A program made the translations under genes and the position numbers. A DNA stretch of 64,000 nucleotides, taken from Paraburkholderia atlantica. GTDB lineage: Bacteria > Pseudomonadota > Gammaproteobacteria > Burkholderiales > Burkholderiaceae. Numbering within the stretch: position 1 is the first letter of the stretch; every line of letters begins with the position of its first letter. Below are positions 8,001 through 16,100 of the stretch, one piece after another. Location of the stretch: the NCBI RefSeq assembly GCF_009362785.1, contig NZ_WHNQ01000004.1, positions 248,001 through 312,000 of the forward strand. Direction: 5' to 3'. Under the pieces are notes generated by a model. The model was not told the origin of the DNA. It ran no database searches and saw only the letters and a list, made by a program, of their open reading frames with translations.

Positions 8001-10727
8001 CCCGTTCGTCGTGAGCGTGAGGTTCTGATCGCTGCCGATCGCGCCGTTCTGATTCCTGAGGGTGCCGGTCGTGATGGCGACGCTACCACCGCTGCCCTGG
8101 TCGTTGCCGATCCTGCCCGAGGTGTTGTCCAGCGACGCGGTATCAAGACTGACCACGCCATTGCCATGGATCGAGCCGTTCACATTGGAAGCCGCCGCGC
8201 CTGCACCGTTGAGCGTCAGGTCGGTCGCGCCCGATAGCGTACCGTCCGAATTGTCTACGGACTGCGATACGTTAACGGTCAGGTTGTTGCCCGCGACGAT
8301 CTGGCCACCCTGGGTATTCGACAGCGACGCGCCTGAGACCACGACATCGCCGTTCCCGCCGATGACCCCTGCGCCCGCTACGCCGCTCCCATTGCTGTTC
8401 GTGATCGATCCAGCACTGACCGTCGTCGCGCCCGTACCGGTATTGGCGATGCGGCCCGAAGAATTGTCGAGCGATGCGCCGGAAATCTCCAACGCTGCCG
8501 TGCTACCGTTCGTGCCGATCTGCCCACCCACATTTGTGACCGCACCTTGTGCGGACACCGATGCGTCGCCATTCGACTGGATGAGGCCCGCCGCGTTGTT
8601 CAGTGTGCCGCCTGACTGCGCGGCCAGTGCGCCGCCCGCGATCAGCGAACCGCCGCCATTGTCGATGCTGCCGCCCGACACCGACACGTCGCCGTTGCCC
8701 CCAATCAGGCCGCTCGCTGTGTTCGTCAGCGTGCCCAACGCAGTGACGATTGTCGTACCCGTACCAGCGTTGGAAATGCCGCCACTGTCATTCGCTACGC
8801 TCTGTGCCTTGATGCCTAACGTGTCGTCCGCCTGCACGGCGCCGCCGGCGTTGCTGAACGCCCCGGAGTCGGCAATCGATACGTCGCGGGCGCTGATCTG
8901 CCCACCCGCACTGTTGTCCAGCGAGCCAACCCTGAATGCCGCCGACGACTGCGCCGCCAGCGTGCCGCCCCGGTTCGATACAGGCCCTGCCTGAACGTCG
9001 AGCGAGCCATTGGTGGCAAGCGTGCCGCCATTGTTCGACAGCGAGCCTGTCTGCACGGACAGCGTGCCGGTGCCCGAACTGGTGATCGTGCCGTCGTCGT
9101 TGAGGATCCTGGCAGGGCTCAGCACCAGATCGGCGCTGTTGGTCTGCAATGAGCCGCGGGTGTTGTCAAGCGTGCCGGAGACGGCAACCGTAATCGGCCC
9201 GGCGCCGGTCTGCGTGATCGTGCCGCTGCGGTTCGTGAGGTTGCCTGCACGGATCACGAGTTGCGGCGCGTTGAAGGTGCCACCGCTGTTGTCGAGCGTG
9301 GCCGCCGCATTTGCCGTAATGGACGCGCCTGCACCGGTGATTGCGTTGACGAGGCTCAGGTTACCGTCCCTAGCTGTCAGCGCGAGCGCCGTACCTGCCC
9401 ACGTCTGCGCATTGGCCAGATCGAGCGACGCCCCATAAAGCGTCACGTTACCCGGAGCGACGTTCTGGCCCGTAGCGGACAGCAGCCCCGCCGAGGTCAC
9501 CGACAGATTGCCACTGCTGCCCAGGCTGCCGTCAGGATTGACGCCCGCGCCGAGCAGCCCCGTCGAGGCGACGCTGCCCGCCGTCGCATTGAGGTCCTGC
9601 TGCGCCGCAAGCGTTCCGGAATTCGTTAGCGCGCCTGTCGCGCCGATCGTGGTGTTCCGCTGCCCGTAGATCGTGCCGCTATTCGCGACGCTCGCCGCAT
9701 CGATACCGATGCTGCCGCTTGCGTTCATCGTGCCGGACTGCACGAGCTGGCCTGAACTCGTCAGCGTGAGGTCGCCCGCCTGCGCGGCAATCGTGCCTGC
9801 ATTGGCCACGCCGACACCCTTCTCCGTACCGACCAGCGTGATACGGTTCGCGTACATGCCGCCGAGTTGCGATACGTCGATCGACACGCCCGGCGCGGCT
9901 CCGCTTCCAGTGATGGGCGTCGCGCTCAGGCTCGCGTAATCGACGCTGTTCGCACCCGTGACGACGTTCAGCGTATTCGCGTAGATCGCCGCATTCGCCC
10001 GCACCGCGCGTGCGATGATGTCCACCTGATCGATATTCGAGGTGTTCAGACCCGCACCCTGAACCGTGATCGTGCCGCCCGTAACGTTGAACCCGGTGAG
10101 GTTGCCACTGCCGTCGATCAGCGGATTGCCGGTCGTGAGGATGCCGCGCGAGGTATTGATGAAACCGCCACCGTCCACAACCAGCCCCGATGAATTGGCG
10201 ATCACGACAGCCGCCGCTTTCTGGCCCGCAACCTCGACATAACCGCGCAGCAGCGACGGATTATTGCTATTGACCTGATTGACGATAATTTTCGCGGCGT
10301 CGTTCGGTCCGAAATTCGAATTACCGTTAATCTGCCCCGCCAATTGCGTACCCGTTATAACGGGTGAATTATTGAGAATCGCGCCATTCTTCTGGACGTC
10401 GAACTGTGAATAAGTGTTGAGAGAAACACCCGCACCGGACGGTTTATTGATATTAACCTGCGGCAGGCCGTTTGCCGTGCTGATTACGCCAGGCGCATGG
10501 GTACCCGATGGGACAATCTGCGCGTCAGAAAGCGCGGGCGCGAGTCCGCACAGCACCAGCACGGCAAAGGCCGCATGACGCATTGCAAACAGTGTGAACG
10601 ACTGTAACCCGACCGATAAGCCGGTTTCACCGCGACTGGAGTTTCCGTGACCGGTCGCAGTTTCTGCAACGGCAGTGAGCATACCCCGAAGCTTGCTGAA
10701 CACAAGCCGATAACAACGGTTATTCAT
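2061..10727 (-). CDS. cdiA: CdiA contact-dependent growth inhibition / filamentous haemagglutinin-type exoprotein
   Basis: A 2,888-residue TpsA exoprotein. The N-terminus is an extended (ESPR-type) signal peptide: a basic/aromatic MNNRCYRLVFSKL segment, then a hydrophobic core around residues 45-68. The TPS secretion domain follows (about 70-300, with NINKPSGAGVS and NSNNPSLLRGYVEV motifs). The body is made of beta-helical haemagglutinin repeats rich in N-G-G/T-L-x-N and A-G-x-D/N-L-T/S patterns. A pretoxin region ends in a VENN-like EGENN at about residues 2712-2716. The variable C-terminus of about 175 residues contains GDGKERIDVENPNPGQ near residue 2821 and ends YLGGN. I recall that motif from polymorphic toxin C-termini (possibly the Ntox24 group), but cannot confirm it. 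Toxin activity is therefore inferred, not shown. Confidence 0.93.
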   Translation of the reverse strand: MNNRCYRLVFSKLRGMLTAVAETATGHGNSSRGETGLSVGLQSFTLFAMRHAAFAVLVLCGLAPALSDAQIVPSGTHAPGVISTANGLPQVNINKPSGAGVSLNTYSQFDVQKNGAILNNSPVITGTQLAGQINGNSNFGPNDAAKIIVNQVNSNNPSLLRGYVEVAGQKAAAVVIANSSGLVVDGGGFINTSRGILTTGNPLIDGSGNLTGFNVTGGTITVQGAGLNTSNIDQVDIIARAVRANAAIYANTLNVVTGANSVDYASLSATPITGSGAAPGVSIDVSQLGGMYANRITLVGTEKGVGVANAGTIAAQAGDLTLTSSGQLVQSGTMNASGSIGIDAASVANSGTIYGQRNTTIGATGALTNSGTLAAQQDLNATAGSVASTGLLGAGVNPDGSLGSSGNLSVTSAGLLSATGQNVAPGNVTLYGASLDLANAQTWAGTALALTARDGNLSLVNAITGAGASITANAAATLDNSGGTFNAPQLVIRAGNLTNRSGTITQTGAGPITVAVSGTLDNTRGSLQTNSADLVLSPARILNDDGTITSSGTGTLSVQTGSLSNNGGTLATNGSLDVQAGPVSNRGGTLAAQSSAAFRVGSLDNSAGGQISARDVSIADSGAFSNAGGAVQADDTLGIKAQSVANDSGGISNAGTGTTIVTALGTLTNTASGLIGGNGDVSVSGGSIDNGGGSLIAGGALAAQSGGTLNNAAGLIQSNGDASVSAQGAVTNVGGQIGTNGSTAALEISGASLDNSSGRIANTGTGATTVSAGSITNSNGSGVAGAGVIGGNGDVVVSGASLSNTQGGQIVAGNNLTVNVSQSVDNSDGTLSGATDLTLNGAGAAASNVNGSIHGNGVVSLDTASLDNTSGRIGNDQGSGGSVAITTGTLRNQNGAIGSDQNLTLTTNGLAGDGTIIAGRDGTVTVNGDYVNHAANQIQANRNLSFTVAGNLTNRGTLGAVNALTVNAANVDNQAGADLNSASTTVNATNAITNEGRIEGDTVTTNSATLTNTATIIGNTVTLTGSQSMANAGAAAIIAAAAQVNLYSPGDISNTGGANIFSLGDVNLAADGTRDANGLLSNRSNTVTNDQSTIQAQGNLEIAAQTLTNSRPAPTVQTVTTDVDTVHQTKRGKYMACATGNAVSGYCSQSMWDNGYIAPIDTTFSASQIISQTAGPNPTDNVLVVNFNGTQQTIWYNSITTNGDGTITVNYWDDYNPNINYLPSTEYATRSDGHKGYQRVEYARDTTTTTQQDQVTGAQAQQGQLLAGGDMTLANIGTLNNSHSAIAAGGSIQIGSTTQDGSLDPSGSGNYGGTQVNNTGQTLYQYQRQDIVSTYAWNQNITQDVGQVVEPSVMLAPVAIGGTGGTIIANRAVVISGTDINNTNVAAANSATGATGGTLGANQALAGQKANAPRTVADSSGSLHVTLPTSGLYSLRTAPNAPYLVETDPRFTSYTKFISSDYMLRALGLNPQNVEKRLGDGLYEAQLVQNQVTQLTGRVYLQGYSSNLDEYTALMTAGVNVAQQFGLAVGVALSAAQMDALTSDIVWLVSQTVTLPDGTTQSVLVPQVYLAQMHANDLQPTGALIAADDVELHATGSVNNSGTIRGGTQTVVTGTNIVNRAGTIASSGMDGTTVVSATNDVVNASGLITGNRVAVLAGHDIVNTTLVDATGISSAAGDSKVGQTMLGAQGSIASAGDMVIAAGNDLTVHGANIEAGGNASISAGHDIEVDAVQSTTTQSLALNDQHHWKASGTTNQTSAISAGGDLAMQSGNDATFMGATVTAGGDMAVVAGGNLTATTVTNTATYNNVATDGSSRKEVDHAYDEHALGTTFTAGGNATLGAVSTDTGKGNVTLTGSSLTAGMTNGVDNGTGTATIAASGNVTINEAREEHDSYQAVESKRGSVVSGSTTDTMQATQANIGVASTVSGDTVTVQAGRNLTIQRSNVVGTNDVKLGAIGNVSITTSQDTQQSQSSYQKKEYGFLSGLNPLNQLDGGLQGYTIGTRTTTDAQQATQVANTGSMVGSLNGNVTIASGNDLHVTGSTIYAGNDLSLAGKTVTIDAAQNTATQNEQQSFKQTAISAGVSNPVIAAVQTANQMRKDVKQTNGDARLDALAAATTGLAAKNAYDAVMSDPTAVGGVGINVSLGTSHSNSNSTASSTTAVGSTVSAGHNLTIAAAGAGAASNIDVIGSNIKAGNDATLNAEGNLNLQAARNTDSQQSTNSGSSASIGVTFGVGKSNGISFQAGVSGTKGNGNGSDATWTNTHVDAGNTLTLQSGGDTNLKGAVADGQQVIANIGGNLNIESLQDTSTYDSKQQSGGVSVSVCVPPLCYGASSVAGSISQQKLNSNYASVTEQSGISAGDGGFQINVKGNTDLRGAVISSSDAAVQRGVNSLTTATLTHSDIENRAEYSGQSVGISGGYGGDIGKSQAGKADNVNPVPGTTLPKSGGLSMAPPIVMSTSGDASGTTRSAISGGTVTITDGAAQQQLTGQTADEAVASISRETSDTLGSIAPIFDKDKIEAGFDITSQFINQVGTFVSNRAKEADAAKAAANDPNLTPEQRAAAQQQAEQLNAEWGPGGSYRQVLTALSVAAGGNVTGSMGQFAQSATVAYLQELGASRVKHIADSLDSETARAALHAIVGCAGAAASSQSCGAGAMGAATSSVLGSLLAPTDGMSAEDRQARENLVTSLVAGIATASGVNAATATGAGQIEGENNQFSVAVPSTSLLPGWLEALGKLPGFKGETASKGDGVIADPATELDPTIKAGTPMTTPSGSGVIDDIFKMPPVVNVAEGLVDYVTTMLGENGPQVASKTIWKGDGKERIDVENPNPGQRPGQIHYQDNAGNKYLYDPTTNSFPDAPNSVNKLLSDPGFSAAIQKGLNKYLGGN

Positions 10728-11010
10728 TGCTTAAACCTGTGATGCCCGATGAAGCCGTGCGCAATGCAACGGCATCAAAAGGTTATCAAGGAGAGCAAAT
10801 GGCAACTACGAGACAATTCTGAATTATTCTGAATTTGTCGATATTTAACGATCGTAGTTATCCACCGTTTTTTCAGAAAGTCAACGCTTCATCAAATCCA
10901 CGCCTTTTGCAGACTTTTTCCGGCAACGACGCGCTTGCCGTCGTTTCCTTATAATCAAAGGTCCTTCCCTCGCAGCGGGTTTGTGCGCTTCACCATAGGA
11001 GAGCAACACG
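10728..11010. promoter_or_regulatory. Divergent promoter region between cdiA (-) and the aldo/keto reductase (+)
   Basis: AT-rich relative to the coding DNA on both sides. For the plus-strand gene a perfect TATAAT sits at 10950-10955 without a good -35, followed by an AGGAG Shine-Dalgarno at 10998-11002. For cdiA a TTGACT (-35 type) reads on the minus strand at 10884-10879, with a poor -10 (ATAACT) 17 bp further on. That promoter would give a leader of about 120 nt. The -35/-10 calls are visual only. Confidence 0.4.
10816..10835. repeat. Two perfect tandem copies of a 10-bp near-palindrome upstream of cdiA
   Basis: ATTCTGAATT occurs twice head to tail with exactly one helical-turn spacing, and each unit is nearly self-complementary (ATTC-T-GAAT). 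It lies about 85-110 bp before the cdiA start and downstream of the possible cdiA promoter, where a repressor or silencer could act. Confidence 0.6.
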
Positions 11011-11991
11011 ATGGATTATGTGAAACTCGGCCGCACCGGCCTCGATGTATCGCGTCTCTGTCTCGGCTGTATGAGTTATGGCGTGCCCTCGCGCGGCACG
11101 CATACCTGGACGCTCGACGACGAAGCCGCGCGGCCATTCATCAAGCAGGCGCTCGATCACGGCATCAACTTCTTCGATACCGCCAACGTCTATTCGGACG
11201 GCACCAGCGAGGAAATCGTCGGCCGTGCGCTGAAAGACTTTGCGAAGCGCGATGAGATCGTGCTCGCCACCAAGGTCAATAGCCGCATGCATCCGGGCCC
11301 GAACGGCGCAGGGCTGTCGCGCAAGGCAATCATGGCGGAGATCGATCACAGCCTGCGCCGGCTCGGTACCGACTATGTCGACCTGTATCAGATCCATCGC
11401 TGGGACTACGGCACGCCGATCGAAGAAACGATGGAAGCGCTGCACGACGTCGTGAAGGCCGGCAAGGCGCGCTATATCGGCGCGTCGTCGATGTACGCAT
11501 GGCAGTTTGCCAAGGCGCTGCAGGTGGCCGAGCGCAATGGCTGGACCCGCTTCGTGACGATGCAGAACTACGTGAATCTGCTGTATCGCGAGGAAGAGCG
11601 CGAAATGCTGCCGCTGTGCGAGAGCGAAGGCATCGGCGTGATTCCGTGGAGCCCGCTTGCACGCGGACGCTTGACGCGCGACTGGGACACCGAGAGCGCG
11701 CGCTCTGAAACCGATGAGTTCGGCCGCACGCTGTACGCGCAGACGCAGGAAGCGGATCGGCGTATCGTCGAGCGGGTCAGCGAGATCGCGAAAGAGCGCG
11801 GCGTGCCGCGCGCGCAGGTTGCGCTAGCGTGGGTGCTGCAGAAGAAACCGATTACCGCGCCGATCGTCGGTGCGACCAAGCTGCACCATCTCGACGATGC
11901 GGTCGCGGCGCTGTCGTTGAAGCTCAGCGGCGAAGAGATTCAGCGGCTCGAGGAACTGTATGTGCCGCATGCGGTGGCGGGGTTCAAATAA
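11011..11991 (+). CDS. Aldo/keto reductase
   Basis: A 326-residue NADPH-dependent (beta/alpha)8-barrel reductase, cytoplasmic, of the AKR superfamily. The catalytic tetrad can be placed at Asp56 (GINFFDTANVY), Tyr61, Lys88 (LATKV) and His129 (YQIHRWD). The C-terminal cofactor-binding segment (APIVGATKLHHLDDA) is present and the length is normal for the family. The start is set by AGGAG eight bases upstream. It resembles the YajO / voltage-gated potassium-channel beta-subunit-like subgroup that acts on small aldehydes and ketones; the substrate cannot be inferred. It stands alone, divergent from cdiA and convergent with the cation transporter. Confidence 0.92.
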   Translation: MDYVKLGRTGLDVSRLCLGCMSYGVPSRGTHTWTLDDEAARPFIKQALDHGINFFDTANVYSDGTSEEIVGRALKDFAKRDEIVLATKVNSRMHPGPNGAGLSRKAIMAEIDHSLRRLGTDYVDLYQIHRWDYGTPIEETMEALHDVVKAGKARYIGASSMYAWQFAKALQVAERNGWTRFVTMQNYVNLLYREEEREMLPLCESEGIGVIPWSPLARGRLTRDWDTESARSETDEFGRTLYAQTQEADRRIVERVSEIAKERGVPRAQVALAWVLQKKPITAPIVGATKLHHLDDAVAALSLKLSGEEIQRLEELYVPHAVAGFK

Positions 11992-12005
11992 GCGCTTTGA
12001 CGCGT

Positions 12006-12060
12006 ACAGGAATCCTGTTAACACAGGCGGAATGGCCCGCGCTTGCAGCGCAGGCCGTTT
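12006..12060. terminator. Possible termination hairpins between convergent genes
   Basis: The 82-bp gap between the two convergent genes holds a perfect dyad ACAGGA-A-TCCTGT at 12006-12018 and an imperfect GC-rich hairpin (GGCCCGCGCT/AGCGCAGGCC) ending in GTTT. There is no proper T-tract, so this is weak support. Confidence 0.3.
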
Positions 12061-12073
12061 CGCCTCCTCTTCA

Positions 12074-12979
12074 TTAACTACGCGGCACGTCCGGTTCGAA
12101 GAACACCCAGCGCACCTGAGGAAACGCGGCCTGCAAGTCGGCCTCGATAACATTGATCGCATCGACCATCGCGCGGCCGCTCGCATAGTCGATCATTTCC
12201 GCCTGCACCGCCACCACCACGTGACGCCCCCACTGCAGCGTGATCATGTTGATGATGCTGCGAATCTCCGGACGCGCGCGCAGATGCGCGTCGATGGCGC
12301 TGCGCACTTCCGGGCTCGCCGATTCACCGACGATCATCGACTTCACTTCACGCGCGACGAGCCACGCGATCGTCATCAGCAAAAGACCGACTCCGACCGA
12401 GCCGAGCGCGTCATACACGGGGTTGCCGGTCATCATCGTCAATAGCACCGCGACGAAGGCGATCGCGAGACCGAAGAGCGCGGCGATATCTTCACCGGCC
12501 ACGACCAGCAGATCCGATTCGCGCGTTTCGCGAAACCACTGCCACAGATTTTTGTCCGGATACGTCTTGCGAATCTCCTTGATCGCGCCCCACAGCGATA
12601 GTGCTTCGAGCACCACCGACACACCGAGCACCGCCAACGCGACGAACGCATACTGCAACGGCTCGCGCGCAATCAGCCGATGCACGCCCTCGTACACCGA
12701 AAACGCGCCGCCGACGAAAAACAGCAGCAACGCAACCAGCAGCGAATAGAAGTTGATTTCGCGGCCGCTGCCCATCGGATGCAAAGGGCTCACCGGCTTG
12801 CGCGCCTCGCGCAGCCCGAACAGCAGCAGCAGTTGATTGCCGCAGTCGGCGGTGGAGTGAATCGCTTCGGCGAACATCGAGCCGGAGCCGGTGAACGACG
12901 CCGCGGCGAATTTGCAGACGGCGATGCCGAGGTTGGCGGCGAGTGCGTAGAAAATAGCTTTCGGCGATTCTTCTTTCAT
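12074..12979 (-). CDS. Cation diffusion facilitator (CDF) family transporter
   Basis: A 301-residue inner-membrane metal/proton antiporter. It shows the CDF pattern: a membrane helix with HxxxD (His41-Asp45 in AIHSTADCGN), a later helix with GED (Glu163/Asp164) and Asp190 in VYDALGS, and a C-terminal cytoplasmic domain of about 90 residues (EVRSAIDAHLRARPEI onwards). The likely substrates are divalent cations such as Zn, Mn or Fe. The His-rich loop seen in zinc-specific members is absent, and the sequence is closer to the ZnT9-like branch. I chose the ATG at 12979, where homology-like sequence begins; an open frame continues upstream but is GC-driven. Three phased GGGTAT repeats lie 28-53 bp upstream. 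Confidence 0.85.
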   Translation of the reverse strand: MKEESPKAIFYALAANLGIAVCKFAAASFTGSGSMFAEAIHSTADCGNQLLLLFGLREARKPVSPLHPMGSGREINFYSLLVALLLFFVGGAFSVYEGVHRLIAREPLQYAFVALAVLGVSVVLEALSLWGAIKEIRKTYPDKNLWQWFRETRESDLLVVAGEDIAALFGLAIAFVAVLLTMMTGNPVYDALGSVGVGLLLMTIAWLVAREVKSMIVGESASPEVRSAIDAHLRARPEIRSIINMITLQWGRHVVVAVQAEMIDYASGRAMVDAINVIEADLQAAFPQVRWVFFEPDVPRS

Positions 12980-13006
12980 CTGCGGGCGGGCGTCCGTGAG
13001 TGGGCT

Positions 13007-13032
13007 GGGTATGGTTGGGTATTGTCGGGTAT
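13007..13032. repeat. Three GGGTAT hexamers at exact 10-bp spacing
   Basis: GGGTAT begins at 13007, 13017 and 13027, within GGGTATGG/GGGTATTG contexts, in the gap between the NAD-glutamate dehydrogenase stop and the cation transporter start. The phasing equals one DNA turn, as in cooperative binding sites. Confidence 0.55.
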
Positions 13033-13161
13033 GGCACGACCGAAGTGGTCGGCAAGCACCCGGTATTATGGATGACAACGACACACCCGGCCGCAGGAAT
13101 CGGACCTGATGTGTCGCCGTGCCGCCAGCACCCCAAGCGCCCTTTCCACCATTCGCGCGGC

Positions 13162-16100
13162 TCACGCCCGCTCGAGCGCGGCCATCTCCCGCACGACCAC
13201 CAGCAGCACCGAAAGACTCGCGCCACCCGTCGCACGCAAATCGGTCAGCAGACGCGTATAACGCTCGAGCTGCGCCGCGCGTTTCTCGCGCCACGTTTGC
13301 ACCAGCGCATCGGGCGTCGACGCATCGGTCGCGCCAGCCAATGCGCTCGTGGTCAGCGCCCGCTTGAGCCGGGCGAGTTCGGCAAGCGCCGATGCGCGCG
13401 CGAGCATGTCCCAATGCGTCGGCGCCGGCAATGAAGCGGCGCGCTCGCTGATCCAGCTGTAGTTGAGCAGCGTGCCGAGCGCGAAGTAGACGCCCGCAAC
13501 CTGTTCTAGATTGCGCTCGCACGTCGACGCGACTTCGGCGATATCGAGTAGCGCTGCCGACACCTCGCCGCTCGCGATCCGCACCGCGAGATCGCTATCG
13601 ACACCCGCATCGACGAACGCCCGCTGCCGCTCCGACAACGCTTCGAGATCGGCGGCCGGCAACAGCGCTGGCCATTGCGGGGCAAGACGCTGCGCGGCAT
13701 CGCGACAGCGCGCGAGCAGGCCGGTCACGTCGCCGTTGGCCGCGCCCGTTTGCAGATGCCGCAGGAACCACAGCGCGGAACGTTCGACGAGCCGTGCGAC
13801 CTCCGCGAACATGCGTGCCTGCACGTCGTCGGCGACGCGGTTGTCGAGCGCGTCGATGCTGCGCCAGATCTGATCGAGATCGAACACGTCGCGCGCCATG
13901 ATGCAGGCACGCACGATGTCGCCGGGCTCTGCATCGGTCTCCTCCATCAGCCGATGCACGAACTCGCAGCCGACGCGATTCACGAGCGCATTGGTCAGAT
14001 GCGTCGCGAGGATTTCACGGCGCAGCGGATGGCGCTGCATCGGTTCGCGGAAACGCTGCCGCAGCGGCTTCGGAAAGTACTCGATCAACATGTCGCTGAC
14101 GAGCGGGTCCTCCGGCATCGACGATTCGAGCAGCGCGTCGTAGAGCCACATCTTGCTGTACGCGAGCAGCACCGCGCGCTCGGGTGTCGTCAGCCCCTGT
14201 TTCGCGGCTGCGCGCTCGGCGACATCTTCGTCGGTGGGCAGAAATTCGATCACCCGATTGAGCCGCCCAGCCTTCTCCAGATAGCGCATCAAACGGGTTT
14301 CTGCATCGAGCAGCTCGACGCCGAAGCGGCCCGCGATCGACAAAGCCTGCGTCTGGTAATAGTTGTCCGTCAGCACGAGCAGACCGACTTCATCGGTCAT
14401 TTCCGCAAGCAGTGCATTGCGCTGTTTCTCCGTCATCTCGCCATCGGCGACGACGAGGCCCAGCAGAATCTTGATGTTGACCTCGTGATCCGAGCAATCG
14501 ACACCGGCCGAATTATCGATCGCATCGGTATTGATGCGGCCGCCATGCTGCGCAAACTCGATGCGGCCGAGTTGCGTCAAGCCGAGATTGCCGCCCTCGG
14601 CCACGACCTTGCAGCGCAGGTCGGCACCGTTCACGCGGATCGCGTCGTTCGCACGATCGCCCGCTTGCTGGTTGGTTTCGCGGCTCGCCTTCACGTAGGT
14701 GCCGATGCCGCCGTTATAAAGCAGATCGACCGGCGCCTGCAGAATCACGCGCATCAACTCGGCCGGCGACAGCGCCGCCGCGCTGGTGCCGAGCGCCGCC
14801 TGCACCGCCGGCGACAGCGGAATCGTCTTCGCGCTGCGCGGGAACACGCCGCCGCCCGCCGAGATCAGCGACGGATCGTAATCCGCCCAACTTGAGCGGT
14901 CGAGCATGAAGAGCCGCGCGCGCTCGGCCATGCTCGCGGCGGGATCGGGATTCGGATCGAGAAAGATATGACGGTGATCGAACGCGGCGAGCAGCTTGAT
15001 ATGCGGCGACAGCAGCATGCCGTTGCCGAACACGTCGCCCGACATGTCGCCGACACCGACCACCGTGAAGTCCTGGCTCTGCGTGTCGACGCCCATTTCG
15101 CGGAAGTGCCGCTTGACCGACTCCCACGCGCCGCGCGCGGTGATGCCCATTTTCTTGTGGTCGTAGCCGACCGAGCCGCCCGACGCGAACGCGTCGTCGA
15201 GCCAGAATCCGTATTCATGCGAGATTGCATTCGCGTAGTCGGAGAACGTGGCCGTGCCCTTGTCGGCGGCGACGACCAGATACGGGTCGTCAGGATCATG
15301 GCGCACCACGTCAGGCGGTGGCGCGACTTCGGTGCCCGCCAGATTGTCGGTTACGTCGAGCAGGCCGCGCAGGAAGGTCTGATAGCACGCGACGCCTTCG
15401 CGCATCCACGCATCGCGCTCGCTCTGCGGCGGCGGATTCTTGACGACAAAGCCGCCCTTCGAGCCGACCGGCACGATCACGACGTTCTTCACCATCTGCG
15501 CCTTCATCAGGCCGAGCACTTCCGTGCGGAAATCCTCGCGCCGATCCGACCAGCGCAAGCCGCCGCGCGCGACGCGCCCGCCGCGCAGATGCACGCCCTC
15601 GACGCGCGGCGAATAGACCCAGATCTCGAACATCGGCTTCGGCTCGGGCAGGCCGGGCACCTGCGCGGGATCGAACTTGAACGACAGGTACGGCTTCGGT
15701 TGCCCCTGAGCGTCGTGGCGGTAGTAGTTGGTGCGCTTGGTCGCCTTGATCACGCCGAGGAACTGCCGCAGGATGCGGTCTTCGTCGAGATTCGGCACCT
15801 GGTCGAGCGCGCTGTCGATCGACTCCAGACACGCGTTGACGCGGGCTTCGCGTACCGCGCCGAGCGCCGGATCGAAGCGCGCGACGAACAGATCGACGAG
15901 CATGCGCGCAATCGCCGGATTGCCGGTCACCGCGCGTTCGATATACGCGTCGCTGAACGTCGAACCGACCTGGCGCAAGTACTTCGCGTACGCGCGCAGA
16001 ATCGTCACCTCGCGCGCATTGAGCTGCGCACGCAACACGAGGCGGTTGAAGTCGTCGCTTTCGATCGTGCCGGTCCACACCTGCTCGAACGCCTGCTCGA

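Noticed and set aside
1..10727. Prophage or transposon borders around the cdi locus
   Set aside because: No integrase, transposase, tRNA or direct repeats are visible on the right side, and the left side is cut by the window edge.
13162..13522. Long N-terminal extension of the cation transporter into the glutamate dehydrogenase 3' end
   Set aside because: The extra 181 residues are Arg/Ala-rich and lie antiframe within the end of the dehydrogenase. The membrane protein begins naturally at MKEESPKA (12979).
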